Assembly: GCF_003711515.1 (NCBI RefSeq)
Contig: NW_021167086.1
Coordinates: forward strand, 891,149 to 955,148
Reading direction: 5' to 3'
Length of the DNA: 64,000 nucleotides
Source: Sodiomyces alkalinus F11
Taxonomy: Eukaryota; Ascomycota; Sordariomycetes; Glomerellales; Plectosphaerellaceae
The notes below the pieces were generated by a model. That model had not been told where the DNA came from and ran no database searches. It worked only from the letters and a program-made list of their open reading frames with translations. Shown here piece by piece: positions 32,813 to 44,700 of the stretch (position 1 is the first letter of the stretch; each line of letters opens with the position of its first letter). The translations under genes were made by a program, and so were the position numbers.

Positions 32813-35800
32813 TCAACCCGCCATGGCGCCTTTGGGCAGGACAACCCAATACCCGCCACACGAACAGCGCCTCTGCTGGGACATGACGAACATGAAGCCT
32901 GCCCGCACACCAGCCACATCCTCCATGACCGCAGCGCACCGCACACACCTCCTCCACTGCGGCGTGGCATCCTTGGACGCCTCGTCTCCCTTGCCCTCTT
33001 GATGGTTCAGCCCTTGTTGCGACGGAGCAGGTGTAGGAGAAGGAGGCGTTGTTAGGCTGGCGGGCGGCGTGATCTCGACGCGCCGGAACACGTCCACGTA
33101 CCGCCGGGCAGCTCGCCGGGCCTCCAACGTCCGCTTCGAGTCCTGTATCTCGAGGAGGCTGAAATCCGCGAAGAAGAGCTTGGCCGGGTCGGTCTGGGTC
33201 TTGAGGGCGGGGAGGTCCTGGGTGAAGAACTTGCGCAATACGGGGAGGAAGGGCGGCGGCGGCTGGCCGCTCAGTAGTATGTTCAACTCGGCGTGAAACT
33301 GTGCGCTCTTAATCTGGGCCTCCATGTGTTTCTGCTCCGGTGCATTCCCGCCTTCCTTCTTGTGGTGCTGCGCCGCCAGGCTGGCGAAGGCCGACTGGTA
33401 CGAGACCCGGACGTCGCTAGTGAACGTGTTGAGGAGCCGTTCAACCTCCTGGACCTTGACGAGACTGCTGGACGTGATCTGGTGCAACTTCTGGTATGCC
33501 CTGTGGAGCTCGTGGGGGAGCTTGGAGTGGCTGGACGGATCGTTGGCGTTTTGTATGGCAGCCCGGCGGTCGTAGAACTCGATGGCCTTGTTGGAAAGGG
33601 CTTCCATGTGGAGCACGCGGCGGCAGACTGACGACAAGAACCCGCGGGAGGAGGAGCATAGGAGAAGTTGAAGGGCCGGGTTGGATTGTGACTGAATGTA
33701 GGACGAGACCTCGTTGAAGCGTGACGGTTGGAGGAGGTCCATGAATTGGGGTTCCTGGAGAAGGGAGTAGAGAGAGTCGACGAGGTAGGAGATCACGTCG
33801 AGAGACCACTTCACGCAACCGCTCAGGGCGTCGACGACCTCATGTTCATCCAGGGGGCTCAGTTTCTCACGCATGTTGCTTGGCGTGTTGATGGCGAACG
33901 TGATGAGGATGATGGTGTTCCTAATATTGAGCGACAAGAGCGCGAACTTGCCGCTGAAAGACCGCGGTTTGAATTCCCCTCGAAAACCCATGTGATTGAT
34001 GATGCTCAAGCACAGCTGCAGCGAGTGATTCCGCACGGGGTTGTCGTTCTGGGTTTCTTCCGAGTAGTCGACAGGGACTTTGAGCATTCGTACGATTTCA
34101 TTGACCCAGTCCCGGGTAAAGTCTTTTTGAGGCACGACATGATTTAGCGATAGCCGAGACGGACGATGTCGCCACGTAGCGTACTTACTCTTCTTTTCGG
34201 CGTATGGCCTTGCCACGGCGAGAATATCATCGCAATTAACATGGTAGAAAGTAGCCGCGGATGCTGCCACGGTCAGCGCCGCGATGACGGCGGCGTACGT
34301 AGCTGGTTCTGATGTGTGAGTACAGGTACTGTCAAACAAATCTAGATTGTTATTTGGACCTACCATCCTGGTTCGAGTCACCGATATTATCCATGGGATA
34401 ATGGAGCCTGTTCCACTTGACGCGACCGTCTTCGAGCATTTGGGCGACAGAACAGTTTGTTGGTGACAGGGCTGCCTGTAAGCCTGCAGAAACTGTCAGT
34501 TTACCTACCACTAAGGCGGCGAGAAGGGTGTGTTGACGAACAGGGCGATTCTTCCGCGAACGTGAGGCCCGCTTGATGAAGGGTCATGACCCTGTCTAGA
34601 TTGGTCTCGTTATACGTCTCCTGCAACGTAAACCTGTCTCGGTACTCGATAGACCCGTCGCTAAAAGCTAGACAGAGGCGTTTCCCGAAGTTTATGGTGT
34701 GCATGCCGATGAGGATTTTATTGTTGATGATAATTGGATCGAGTTTCTGAAGGCAGTTCGGGTCCTAGACAGAAGGGGGGTAATAAAAATAAGAATGAGC
34801 ATTCTTAAGCCAACCCACTCGGAAGACAGAGGCTTACCTTGTCTGCCGGCGTCGTGTCGTGATTTGTGCGACTGCTCATTTGTTCAAACGCAGGATGTAA
34901 GGCGGGAGGCGGCTCATGGGTCAGTTCCCACCGATCGATGATAGTTTGCGTCTCTTGGTAAGGAGCGTTGAGCGCGGGTAGGTAAGTGCGGACGACGAGA
35001 ACATTAATGGGAGCCCATGGCTGACCGGGGCTGTCCATTTGAGAAGGTAGGAGTTCGATGTGGGATAGCTGCGTCATGAAGGGATCGCAAGGGGTAACTC
35101 CAGAAAGCCCAGGCATCCAGGTAGACACAGCGAGGTGCTTAGCATGCATGGTCGGGTTCAGAGGCTGCGCTCCGGGAGGTACCTTGCCGTCCGACTGAGG
35201 GATGCCCCACGATATTGTCACACGCAGTAACCGGAGCTGCCTCGAAGCCGTGGCTAGGGCGATGAATATCTGATCTAAAGTAGACGAAGAAGTAGACAGA
35301 GGTTAGACAAATGGATACGGTGACTAAAGGAAGGAAAAGGAACATCCTTACTCCTGTCGCTATGTAATGACGCATGGGTGATGAGGTCGTCGGACGAACT
35401 GAGGCTCTCCAGTTCCATGGTGGTTTCTTCAAACCTGTTACTGCCACTCTGCATCCAATAAAGTCTCAGAAGACCGTTGGCAGTAACACAAAGAAGAGCA
35501 CTCCTAGTGGGATTCGGGTGCCATGGGCCAAAGGCGTGCACAAAAGAGCTTTCGTAGCGATATCCAGTGGCATCTTTCACCGCTGGGCCATGCACCACAT
35601 GATACTAATTTTGGACGTCAGTTGAAAACAACAAAAAAGTCGGCCCGAGACAATCGAGAGGCCAAGTCAATAGAAATCAGCAGGGACTCGTAAAAACTCA
35701 CGTTCTTGTGCTGTGAGGCAAGGTTAAGCCAGAAGCAGCCGACGACGGCGTGGAGGTCATCGACGTGGTCGTCGTCCCACTTGCGCGTAGGATAGGGGCG

Positions 35801-36351
35801 ATTGAGAGCGCCGGTGAAGGCGACGATGGCAACACGACCGGTGGCATCGATTACGGCGAGCTCGTGGGCGGCGGTGGGGGCCCAAGCCAGGTGAACGATG
35901 GGGTTGGAGGAGGTGGCGGTGATGAGGTCGATGGTGGTGGGTTCGCTGAGGGCCCAAGAGCCGTCTGCTGGGTCGGCACGCGGGACCCTCGCCTGAACGG
36001 ATTTTCCGTCGGGGGAGATGGAGGCAATGACGCCCGATTTCGACCAAGCAATGGCCCTGGAAAGATGTCGGTTGTCAGAAACTCATCGATCATCTCATGA
36101 AGGGGGAGTAAAAAAGGAGGCAAAAAGTACTGGCAGCAACCCCGGGTCCGGAGATCATCCACACGTTGATAGAGCTGCTTGCTCGGTGTGCGGGCATTCG
36201 AGAGCGATAGACCAACACCTTCGCCAAAGAGGTCGTCGACGTCGAGCTGGTCGACTTGCATGGGTCCATTCATGCTGCTGCTGTCAAGCATGAGCGGCAT
36301 CTTCGTGGCTTCGGTCATGGGATGGCGAGGGGAATCGAGTGTTGTCGTCAT
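32813..36351 (-). CDS. MED16: Mediator complex subunit 16 (Sin4)
   Basis: Eight exons on the minus strand: 36351-36131, 36056-35702, 35604-35352, 35274-34838, 34764-34542, 34483-34364, 34302-34189 and 34122-32813, closing in frame at 1010 residues. MED16 is a tail-module subunit linking activators and repressors to RNA polymerase II. Evidence: after a short N-terminus with an acidic DVDDLFGEG patch, exons 2-6 encode a beta-propeller-like region (QAIAWSKSGVIASIS, FIALATASRQLRLLRV, LCLAFSDGSIEYRDR, ALSPTNCSVAQMLEDGRVKW). Exons 7-8 encode the helical part (DYSEET, SLQLCLSIINHMGFRGE). The C-terminus has a CVRC ... CSCGGYW pair resembling a zinc-binding element, typical of fungal Med16. Small introns (58, 61, 66 bp) in the middle were placed by phase. 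The exon 5/6 junction restores ESPCLQAALSPTNCS. Confidence 0.92.
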
Positions 36352-38274
36352 ATAAGGTCGGCGCAGGGATTCGCCGGATGCTGCATATATGTTCTATTGC
36401 GGAGAGGTGTAATGTGTCGTGATTATGGTAAAGTTGCCGATGAGACATCTGCATTTACCAACACCTTTTTATTTCCCCTTTTATCACAGCCCCATCTCGA
36501 GTGTTGAGTCCGTCAAGGTCGAAAGGGAGATGAAGAGGAGAGGAAGGGATGAAAAGACATCCAACCCGCTGGCCGGACTACATTAATAAAAGTAGACGTA
36601 TGGATGTAGAGTCGAGAGCTTTTGCAAACAACTTATTTAAGTACAATAAGAGAATGCTTGGCTGTGGGCGTAGGGATTCAAGTTCAGGACGTTCAGTTGG
36701 GATTTCAAGACTCTTAGAGTCGAGGCGAGAGGAAGGGACAATTGGAAGACAGTGCGTCTAGCTCCAAGTATCCACACTACCTAGCTACGGAGGTACAACG
36801 TAGGTGAGTAGTCACCAAAGACACAGCCACTTGTGGCTGGTGTGGCAGGAAAGCAGACCAACGAATAGGATTGGAGGGTATGATCAGGGATGATCAACAT
36901 GCCTTGCATCCGTAGCCGGGCAACGCATATGTAACCCCAGTCTCGCCAATCGTCATCAACGGGTCCTGGCTTCTGTCTCAGCCGCTTTTTCTTTGTTGTC
37001 TTATTACCAGATCTCCTTGTATTACTCCGGACAAAATACTTTGTACAAAAAAAGAAGAGAAAAAAAAAAAAAAAAAAAACCTCCCACAGGGGCAAGCTTC
37101 TTGCTTTGAACATGCAATAGATCAGCCTTCGTCGAGGACGTATGGATGCAAAGTTGTATGACCAGGACAATCAGGATAATACCAGATGCTCCCTGGGTTC
37201 GGATACTTCTCCGCGTAAAGATACTTTGAACCAAATGTTATGAGCTTCAAGTGATATTTGGAAGATTTTTTTTTTTTCACTAAGGTACGGCGTCGTCTAG
37301 TACCTCATAGGCAGGCACTTTGTAATTACATACCTGGTAGCATACAGGGCAAAAATGGAGAGGGAAATGGACATTGTTTTGCCCTGGGGTCGGTGCTAGA
37401 TTACCTGGATCATGTGGTTCGACGTGTTAGACCCTTGTTCGATAATCACACAAATACTAAGGTAGTATTGGTACTTACTGATAGACCCCAAATCCGTGAA
37501 GATACTTTACTCCGATACAGAAGCCCAAGCCAGTACAAACATAGACCCTGCAAATACGGGGAGCAACGTCACGAATGGATGTAGCTTGTATGTATATTCT
37601 CCATTTGGTTACCACCCTCTGAGATCCCCCCTGAGATATTTCGTCTGGACTTTGTTGTTTTCCCTCCCCATATCATCTGGCCCCCAGGAACATCAACCTC
37701 CACCGCCTCCCATCCAGCTCCCAACGACACATTTTCCAACTTCCAACACCACCCATAAAATAACAGACCACATTGCTGCTTCATCTTTAAACTTCCGCCA
37801 CATTTTGCTCTTTCTTTCTTTATCTTTATAGGACCTTCTTGAATAAGGTAACGACGAACAACCTTCAAAGACAACAAGCAACACACAAAAAGACAAACGA
37901 AAACGAAAAGACCATTCCGCTCGAACAACGAGCGAACAACGAGCGAACAACGAACTTTCTTCTTAACAACCGACCACACCGACGACTTTACCACCTAATT
38001 TGCCATGATATCCCCTCCCTGATTTAATCCCGCGCCTTGTGGATTGAATTGGCCACTTCAATCCACTCCTACAAATGCTCAACCTCGTATTCCAAGCCCC
38101 CAGTTAGAGGTGCCCTCCGTTCTTCGTCCTACAGAACTTTTCTAATTTCCCTCGGTCGCCAATTCCACCCAACCCGAAAAGACAAGGCTGCCCGAAGACA
38201 AAACCAAAATTGAAACGGGAACACCAAAACCTGTGTCTATACACCATTTTATAGCCACTGCAAGTCCAACCAGC
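36352..38274. other. Divergent intergenic region, MED16 and sirtuin promoters
   Basis: The two flanking genes are transcribed away from each other. A-runs lie at about 37058-37078 and a T-run at about 37267-37276. The last 450 bases before the sirtuin ATG are A/C rich and poor in G, like an unstructured leader, and include an 11-bp tandem repeat. No gene seen. Confidence 0.6.
37923..37955 (+). repeat. Three tandem 11-bp units (GAACAACGAGC)
   Basis: Two perfect copies and one near-perfect copy (last unit ends AAC), about 320 bp before the sirtuin ATG, within an A/C-rich leader-like stretch. Confidence 0.85.
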
Positions 38275-40317
38275 ATGGACTTCCAGCAACGCCAGCTTGG
38301 CGATTCACTCCGGAGCGAGATCGCAGCCACACCCTCGGCCACGGATTTCTCCTCGTCGCCCGACTTGTTTGCCGCAAATCGGCATTCCCTACCTTCGTCC
38401 CCTCTCTCCGAACTCTCCAAATCGCCTTCTCTACCTGCCTCACCTATCGTCACTCGAGACGCCTGCAAGGACCCTTGTCGCTACCCTTCGCCTTCATCAT
38501 CCTCGCCTTTATCCCCTCCTGCCATGTCTTCGGGATCCCAATCGCCTGCCCACGTCGCTGTCGATGTCACCTCCGATTCCATCAGCGTCAATACCAAAGC
38601 GATCCCCAACGAACGTCCGGAACCCCCCGCGAAACGTCGCCGCATCGCTGGCCCTAAAGAGCGCACCACCGAGTACCTCGATCTCGAACGCGTAAGGAGG
38701 GATCATGGGTTCGACGAGAGGAGCCAGCGCAATCTCGATCGCCTGGTCGGCGTCTTGCGCAAACAGAAAAAAGTCGTCATTATCGCAGGTGCCGGTATCT
38801 CCGTCTCGGCAGGCATTCCCGATTTCCGATCCAAGGAGGGACTCTTCGCCTCCCTACCAAAAGACCACAAGGTGAAGGGATCGGGAAAGCACCTCTTCGA
38901 CGCTTCGGTGTACAAACACGATTCCACCACGGAGAAATTTCACAAGATGGTCTGCGACCTAGTCGGCATGGTCAAGTCCGCCGAGCCGACGCTCTTCCAC
39001 CATATGCTCGCCTCGCTCGCCGCAGAGGGCCGCCTCACGCGTCTCTACACACAGAACGTTGACTGCATCGATGCCAACCTACCCCCTCTGGCCACCAACG
39101 TGCCCTTGAACCCGAAGGGTCCCTGGCCGAAGACCATCCAGCTCCACGGCAGCGTCGAACAGATGGTTTGCTCCAAGTGCGGTACCATCCGGCCCCTTGC
39201 GCCAGAGCTCTTCGACAGCCACGAGCCCCCGCTGTGCGACGAGTGCAAGACGTTGGACGCCGTTCGTACTACTTACGGTGGTAAGCGGAGCCACGGAATC
39301 GGCCGCCTGCGGCCTCGAATGGTGCTGTACAACGAGTACAACCCGGACGAAGAAGCCATCGGCAACGTCTCGAGCGCCGACCTCAAAGGCCGCCCCGATG
39401 CCGTCATCGTCGTCGGCACCAGCCTGAAGATCCCCGGCGTCCGGCGCCTCGTCAGGGAGCTGTGCCAGGCCACCCGGAGCAAACGCGGGGGCTTCACCGC
39501 CTGGATCAACGTCGACTCGGAGCCTCAACACAACGATTTCAAAGACTGCTGGGATATGGTGGTGCGTGCCAAGGCCGACGACATTGCGCATTTCGCCCAA
39601 CTGCCCCGGTGGGACGAGCCCGCCGTCGACGGAAACGCCATTTTGCTGAGCGAAGAGGACGAGGAGCTGCGGGAGCAGTGGCTGCGTCGTAATAGGTTCG
39701 AGGTCCAACTGGGCCGTTCGTCCCAGGAGCCGCAGTCGTCGTCGTCGTCCCCGCAGTCCAAGATCGAGGTCGTGCTCAAGAGCGGCGTCGACAAGGTCCA
39801 GGGCATCCCTACGCCGACCGCCAGTCCGAGGATGCGCCCGTCCTTGCCCGACCAAAAGCAGCAGCCCAGGGGCAAACAGAGCAAACTGTCCTTTGGGAGG
39901 AAACCCCTTCCGGACTCGAGCGGCGGCGGCGACGCGACCACCAAAAAGCGCAAGAAGTCGACGGCCAGCAAACCCGCCAAGCGCACCAAGACGGCGGCCG
40001 CTGCTCCGCCGCAGAAGAACACGGTCACGAAGGCTTTCCGATCCGTCAAAATGGGCGCCGTTGCTATTCCATTGGAAGAGAAACCCAACGGTCCCGCCGA
40101 CCCCATCAAGATCGAAGACTCTACTTCTGGGAAGCCAATATCCTCCCGCTCCTCTCCCTGTATCGGCGTGTCCACGGCGACCTGTAAGGGTAGCATTGTG
40201 GCTGCTGGTTCCGAACGTCCTACGACCCCGACACACAACTGCGCATCCATTGAGGATACAGAGAATACCATTTCCCCGACCTCGAAGCCTCGGGGGATGG
40301 AAAGGCTGGTAGATTAA
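38275..40317 (+). CDS. NAD-dependent histone deacetylase, Hst3/Hst4-type sirtuin
   Basis: Single exon, 680 residues, starting at the first in-frame ATG (MDFQQRQ). The sirtuin core spans about residues 140-450: IIAGAGISVSAGIPDFR (about 169-185, NAD binding), TQNVD (about 258), catalytic His in LHGSVE (about 290), a zinc knuckle made of CSKC (about 299-302) and CDEC (about 321-324), and GTSLKIPG (about 380). The order, and the LERVRRDHGFDERSQRNLD lead-in, fit the Hst3/Hst4 class. Its yeast and fission-yeast members remove H3 Lys56 acetylation after replication and support genome stability and silencing. Both tails are long and disordered. The C-terminal ~200 residues are Lys/Ser/Pro rich with basic clusters (KKRKKS, PAKRTK) likely serving as nuclear signals. 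Nuclear location and H3K56 specificity are inferred from family. Confidence 0.92.
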   Translation: MDFQQRQLGDSLRSEIAATPSATDFSSSPDLFAANRHSLPSSPLSELSKSPSLPASPIVTRDACKDPCRYPSPSSSSPLSPPAMSSGSQSPAHVAVDVTSDSISVNTKAIPNERPEPPAKRRRIAGPKERTTEYLDLERVRRDHGFDERSQRNLDRLVGVLRKQKKVVIIAGAGISVSAGIPDFRSKEGLFASLPKDHKVKGSGKHLFDASVYKHDSTTEKFHKMVCDLVGMVKSAEPTLFHHMLASLAAEGRLTRLYTQNVDCIDANLPPLATNVPLNPKGPWPKTIQLHGSVEQMVCSKCGTIRPLAPELFDSHEPPLCDECKTLDAVRTTYGGKRSHGIGRLRPRMVLYNEYNPDEEAIGNVSSADLKGRPDAVIVVGTSLKIPGVRRLVRELCQATRSKRGGFTAWINVDSEPQHNDFKDCWDMVVRAKADDIAHFAQLPRWDEPAVDGNAILLSEEDEELREQWLRRNRFEVQLGRSSQEPQSSSSSPQSKIEVVLKSGVDKVQGIPTPTASPRMRPSLPDQKQQPRGKQSKLSFGRKPLPDSSGGGDATTKKRKKSTASKPAKRTKTAAAAPPQKNTVTKAFRSVKMGAVAIPLEEKPNGPADPIKIEDSTSGKPISSRSSPCIGVSTATCKGSIVAAGSERPTTPTHNCASIEDTENTISPTSKPRGMERLVD

Positions 40318-41767
40318 GGCGGTCTGTGTCTCGGCACCTGTCGCAATTCCAAAGCGACGTATTACATGTAATTTTTTGCCTCTGAGTGGTGGCGGCCCAG
40401 CCACGCTCAGAAGATGAACATACATAGAAGTATGTAGCAATTGCTTTTGCATCTGCTTTTTTATATATATATATAACACATCACCGCAACCCCCTACAGC
40501 TTTCGGTAGTTTTTGGGAATTGGGATTTGAGTTGGCACACCTCCAGCATGTCGTTTGCAAACCCCGCCACGGTTTCTGGTCTATATCCTAGGGAACTCGA
40601 GTTAGAGAATGGGAAGGGTTGCGTTGTTGGAGTGACACGTGACACTCTGGACTTTGGGGTACAGATGGAGTAGTGATGGAGTAAGGCGAATTCGTTATGT
40701 AACTTAGTCGGGGCTGGAGTTCTTACGGAGTATTACTCCTTCAGTCCTTTGCCTCCAAGGCAGGGGGGAGAGACTCTTGGGGCATTAGGATTCCTATTAA
40801 ACAACGGGGGAACGGACGCCTTCTTTGTCTGTATAATACCTAGAAAGAATTTGGTTACCTCAAAATTCCGTCACTTGTGCAGACATGAGCGTAGACACAC
40901 ACATGTTGATGTCTCGAGTCCTAGAATAAGCAGGAATAGAAATGATCTATTTCCACACGAGCCATCGAATCAGTGGTTCAATCTCAAATATGCTAGGGAT
41001 GTTACAGGAATTTCGGGTTTATTGCTGTTCTGTATGGCGCATCTCCGTCTATAACACAGGCTTCATCGGGCGCCAGGGCAACTGTTTGTTGCTCTCCAAA
41101 CCACGGCGGCCTCATGTGTATAAGCCCCTCGGCCCGCCCATTCGCAGAGGTGGTATGATCCCTCTGGACAAGAAGAAAGAAGTAAATAATGAAAAAAAGG
41201 CTCTACCAGGAAAACGGAACACACCCGACTCTTCCCCACCCAAGCTTGACCAAGTCCCAACCCAGCATCCATCCCCCCCCCAATGCACACGCGGCTAGAA
41301 CCAACGACGAGGCTACCACGTCATGTGACATTTGGAAGACCATCCAGGCCAGCCCTGTCCAGCAGCCTTTCCCGTCAGGGCCCAACAGAGTACGACCAGA
41401 AAAAGCCAAAACAAAACGCACTTAAATATCCGACCCATCATTAAAACAAACCGCTATCTCCATCCATAGCGGGAGCCTGGCCGACACAAGATGCCAAAAT
41501 TCTGCCAACTCCTGAAAAAACAAGAGGTTTCTCGTCCTGTAAGCCATGCCATGCCATGCCGGGCTGGGGGGTGTATGTACTTGTATCAAAAAGGTTGTTC
41601 CCTCTGCTCTCTCTCACGAAGTATTCAGGCCCGCCACCGTCCCACGCTCGTTTTTTTTTGTTGACCGGAACGCCTCGCCCATGCAAAACAATCAATGTGG
41701 GATATCACCTGCCCTCCGGGCTTGTATTCTGGGAAGCCTGCGGGAACACTGCCCTGCCTGGCCTAAT
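40318..41767. other. Convergent intergenic region between sirtuin and CHD1
   Basis: 3' flanks of two convergent genes. A short TA run lies at about 40463-40474. Frames here, such as 40942-41298, are proline-rich noise with no motif. No gene seen. Confidence 0.6.
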
Positions 41768-44700
41768 TTAGTTGGTGGGCGTGCCGTTAGCAGCGGCCTT
41801 CGCTGCCTGTTCCTGCTGTAACTTCCTCTCCCTGTCTCGAATGGTCCTGTATAAATAGCTGAGCCGGTCGGCCGTGACGGGATTGCTCGTACTGTCGACT
41901 GGCCATAGATTTGCCAAGAATTCCCTGCAAGAGACAAAGGTCAGTATGTTACCCTCTTTGATACGGGAAAAGCAAACCGAGGAAAAAGAAAGAAAGAAAA
42001 AAAGAATCATACCAGAAACGGTTCTTAAGTGATACATCGGAATCTCGGACAAACTCGCGGTCTAAAAAGTCGCCGATAATGACGAGTTCTGCACCAAAGA
42101 TCTTGGCACGTTCCTTGCTGGATCGGACTTTATCCTTGGTAGTGCCGAGGATCTTCTCAAAGTTTTCGCGCACGGGTTTCAGAAGATACCAGAGCATCGC
42201 GTCGGGATCCTTCTCCCTCTGTTCGCTGCTGTCGCCCATGCGACGGAGCTCGGCCAAGCGGGCTAGCGCCTGATTCCGGCGTTCGCGCTCTTCTTGATTC
42301 CCCTGACTGTCACGACGATCCTCCTTGGGACGCGCGTCATCAGCACGCCGATGCTTATGGCTGCTGCTCCGATCGTCGTCGTCACGATGCCGTCTCTTCT
42401 CCGGCCTGGGGGACGCTCGGCTGTCGCTATAGCTCCTCGCGCGGCGATCATCATCCGTCCGTCGATGCTTGGGAATACGACCCTCGTCATATCCCGAATG
42501 CTTTCGCTTAGAATCCGGTCTCGGTGTGCCCCGCTCGTCAGCGTTGCTTCGTGACTGGTGATGGTCGCGCTCTCTGTCTCGATTATGAGAGCTCTTCTTC
42601 GTGGCCGGAGCGCCGGGAGAAGCCGCAGCGCTACCCTCCATACTCCGGCGGTGTCCGTTCGACATGTGCTTCTTGTTGTTCCGATGGTGGTTCTCCACTG
42701 CCTTCTGGGCAGCCGCGTCTGCGGAGTACTTGGATTGCAAGACGGAAAGCAGGTATTCGGAACGACGAACAAGATGGACGGCGCCGGGGGAGTTGATGCC
42801 CTTGTCAGTCGCCTTGCTTCGCTCCTCCTTCTTCTCGACACGGTGCTCCTCTAGGAATAACTTGTCCTGCAGTTCTAGCTCGGGATCATCCCGGACCTGC
42901 GTCCAAGCTCCGAACCCGTAGCGGTTGAGACCGACAAGGAGCATGGCATCTTCCTTGGCGCCCCATTCACAGGAGTAGTGCGCTGCCTTGGACGCGTCCG
43001 GAAGGCGAAACTTTTTCCAGTCGTCGCTCTTTTGCAGCACCTGGCGGAGCAAACGAAGCTGCTTCGGCCGCTCTATGGCCGTCTCGGCATTCATCTTGCG
43101 AACCTCGCCAAAGTCGACCAGCACTGCCTTCTTGTCCTTTTTCGTGAGTGTCTTGCCGAGCTTCCGCTCGTCCTCCCGTAGTCTGGCATTATTCTCCTCG
43201 AGGGCCCGGTCGCACGCTTTGACAAAGTCGTCAATGATGGACTTTAGGAAATCGCGGTCCCTATCGCTCAGGCGCGCCTCCTGGACGATTTCGTCGCCCC
43301 GGTCCTCCACGGCGCCGAACCTGAAGAAAGCTTTGAGGAGATTCCTCGTTTCCTTCTCGGTCAGAGGCCGGCGAGGATCTGACAACAACGCACGTTTCTC
43401 CTCTTCTTCCTTGCGCAGCTGCTCCTCTCTTTGCCGCTTCTTCGCCAGGCGGTCGGCGCGCTCGGACTCTGTGTCGCGGTGTTTCGTGGCCGCCCGGCGA
43501 GGTGCGCTTTCGGCAGCAACCTTGGCCAGGTAGTCGTCGTGCTGTTTCTTTTCGTCCTCACGCTTGATGTTGGCCAGTTCCTCGGCGGGAATGATTTGGT
43601 CCCAGTCAAGGTTAAGGTCATCGACCTTGACGTCTGTGTACTGCATGAAGTTGTCCCAGTCGATACCACCGCTGCTGAGATTGATCTTGTCGTCAACCTT
43701 CGTTTTCGTGACTTCGGCATTCTCCAATATCGAGTCGATGTCGAGCTGCTCCAAACGTTCCTGGTTTCCAACCTGCTCGAACATCTTTTGGGAACGCATT
43801 TTGAGAACCCACTGAATGTCCTCCGCCGAGTTCGGGCCATCCATCCTCAAGCCCTTCTTACTAAACTCTTCTCGGAATGCCTTGCCATCATCGGTGACAC
43901 CAGCCTGGATTGTGAGATATTCCAGAAGGAGCTTGTTGCGTGCTCGTTCGAGCACTTCCTCCTCGACCGTTTCTTTGGAAACCAGCCGGTAGATGCTGAC
44001 GGGCTTCTTCTGACCAATACGGTGAGCCCGACCCATGGCTTGCAAGTCGGCCTGCGGATTCCAATCCGAGTCGAAGATGATGACGGTATCGGCCGTCATG
44101 AGGTTGATGCCCAGGCCACCCGCACGGGTAGACAGGAGAAAGCAAAAGTCGTCGCTGTCTTCGGCGTTGAAATGATTGATTGCCATGCGACGTGGGCCGG
44201 CCGCGATGGTGCCATCTAGGCGTTGGAACTTGTAGCCTCTGAGGGCGAGATAGTCGCCGAGGATGTCCAGCATTTTGACCATCTGGCTGAAGACGAGGAC
44301 GCGATGGCCGTCCTTCTTCAGCTTCGTCAGCAGCTGATCGAGAAGCATCATTTTACCACTGCTCGTGATCAATCCCTTGATCTGGTCTTCGCGACGCGTA
44401 CTGCCAGCCAGAACCCGGTCTTCGGCGCCGGGAAACATATAAGGGTGGTTGCTGACTTTCTTGAGCTCCATCATGATGTTCAACAGAGAGCTCTTCTGAC
44501 CGGTCGCGTCCGAGAGGGCAGCATAGTTCCGAGTCAGAATGTTTTTGTAGTAGTCTAGTTGAACGTCGGACAACTCGACACGGATGATCTTCTCGGTCTT
44601 GGGCGGAAGATCAGACTCGACCGTCTCCTTTGTACGTCGAAGGATGTACGGAGCAATCGACTTGTGCAGCTCTTGCAACTTTTCCTGCGTATCGTTACCG

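Noticed and set aside
39079..40560. 493-codon minus-strand frame opposite the sirtuin
   Set aside because: Antisense shadow of a strongly C/G-ending coding exon; no motif.
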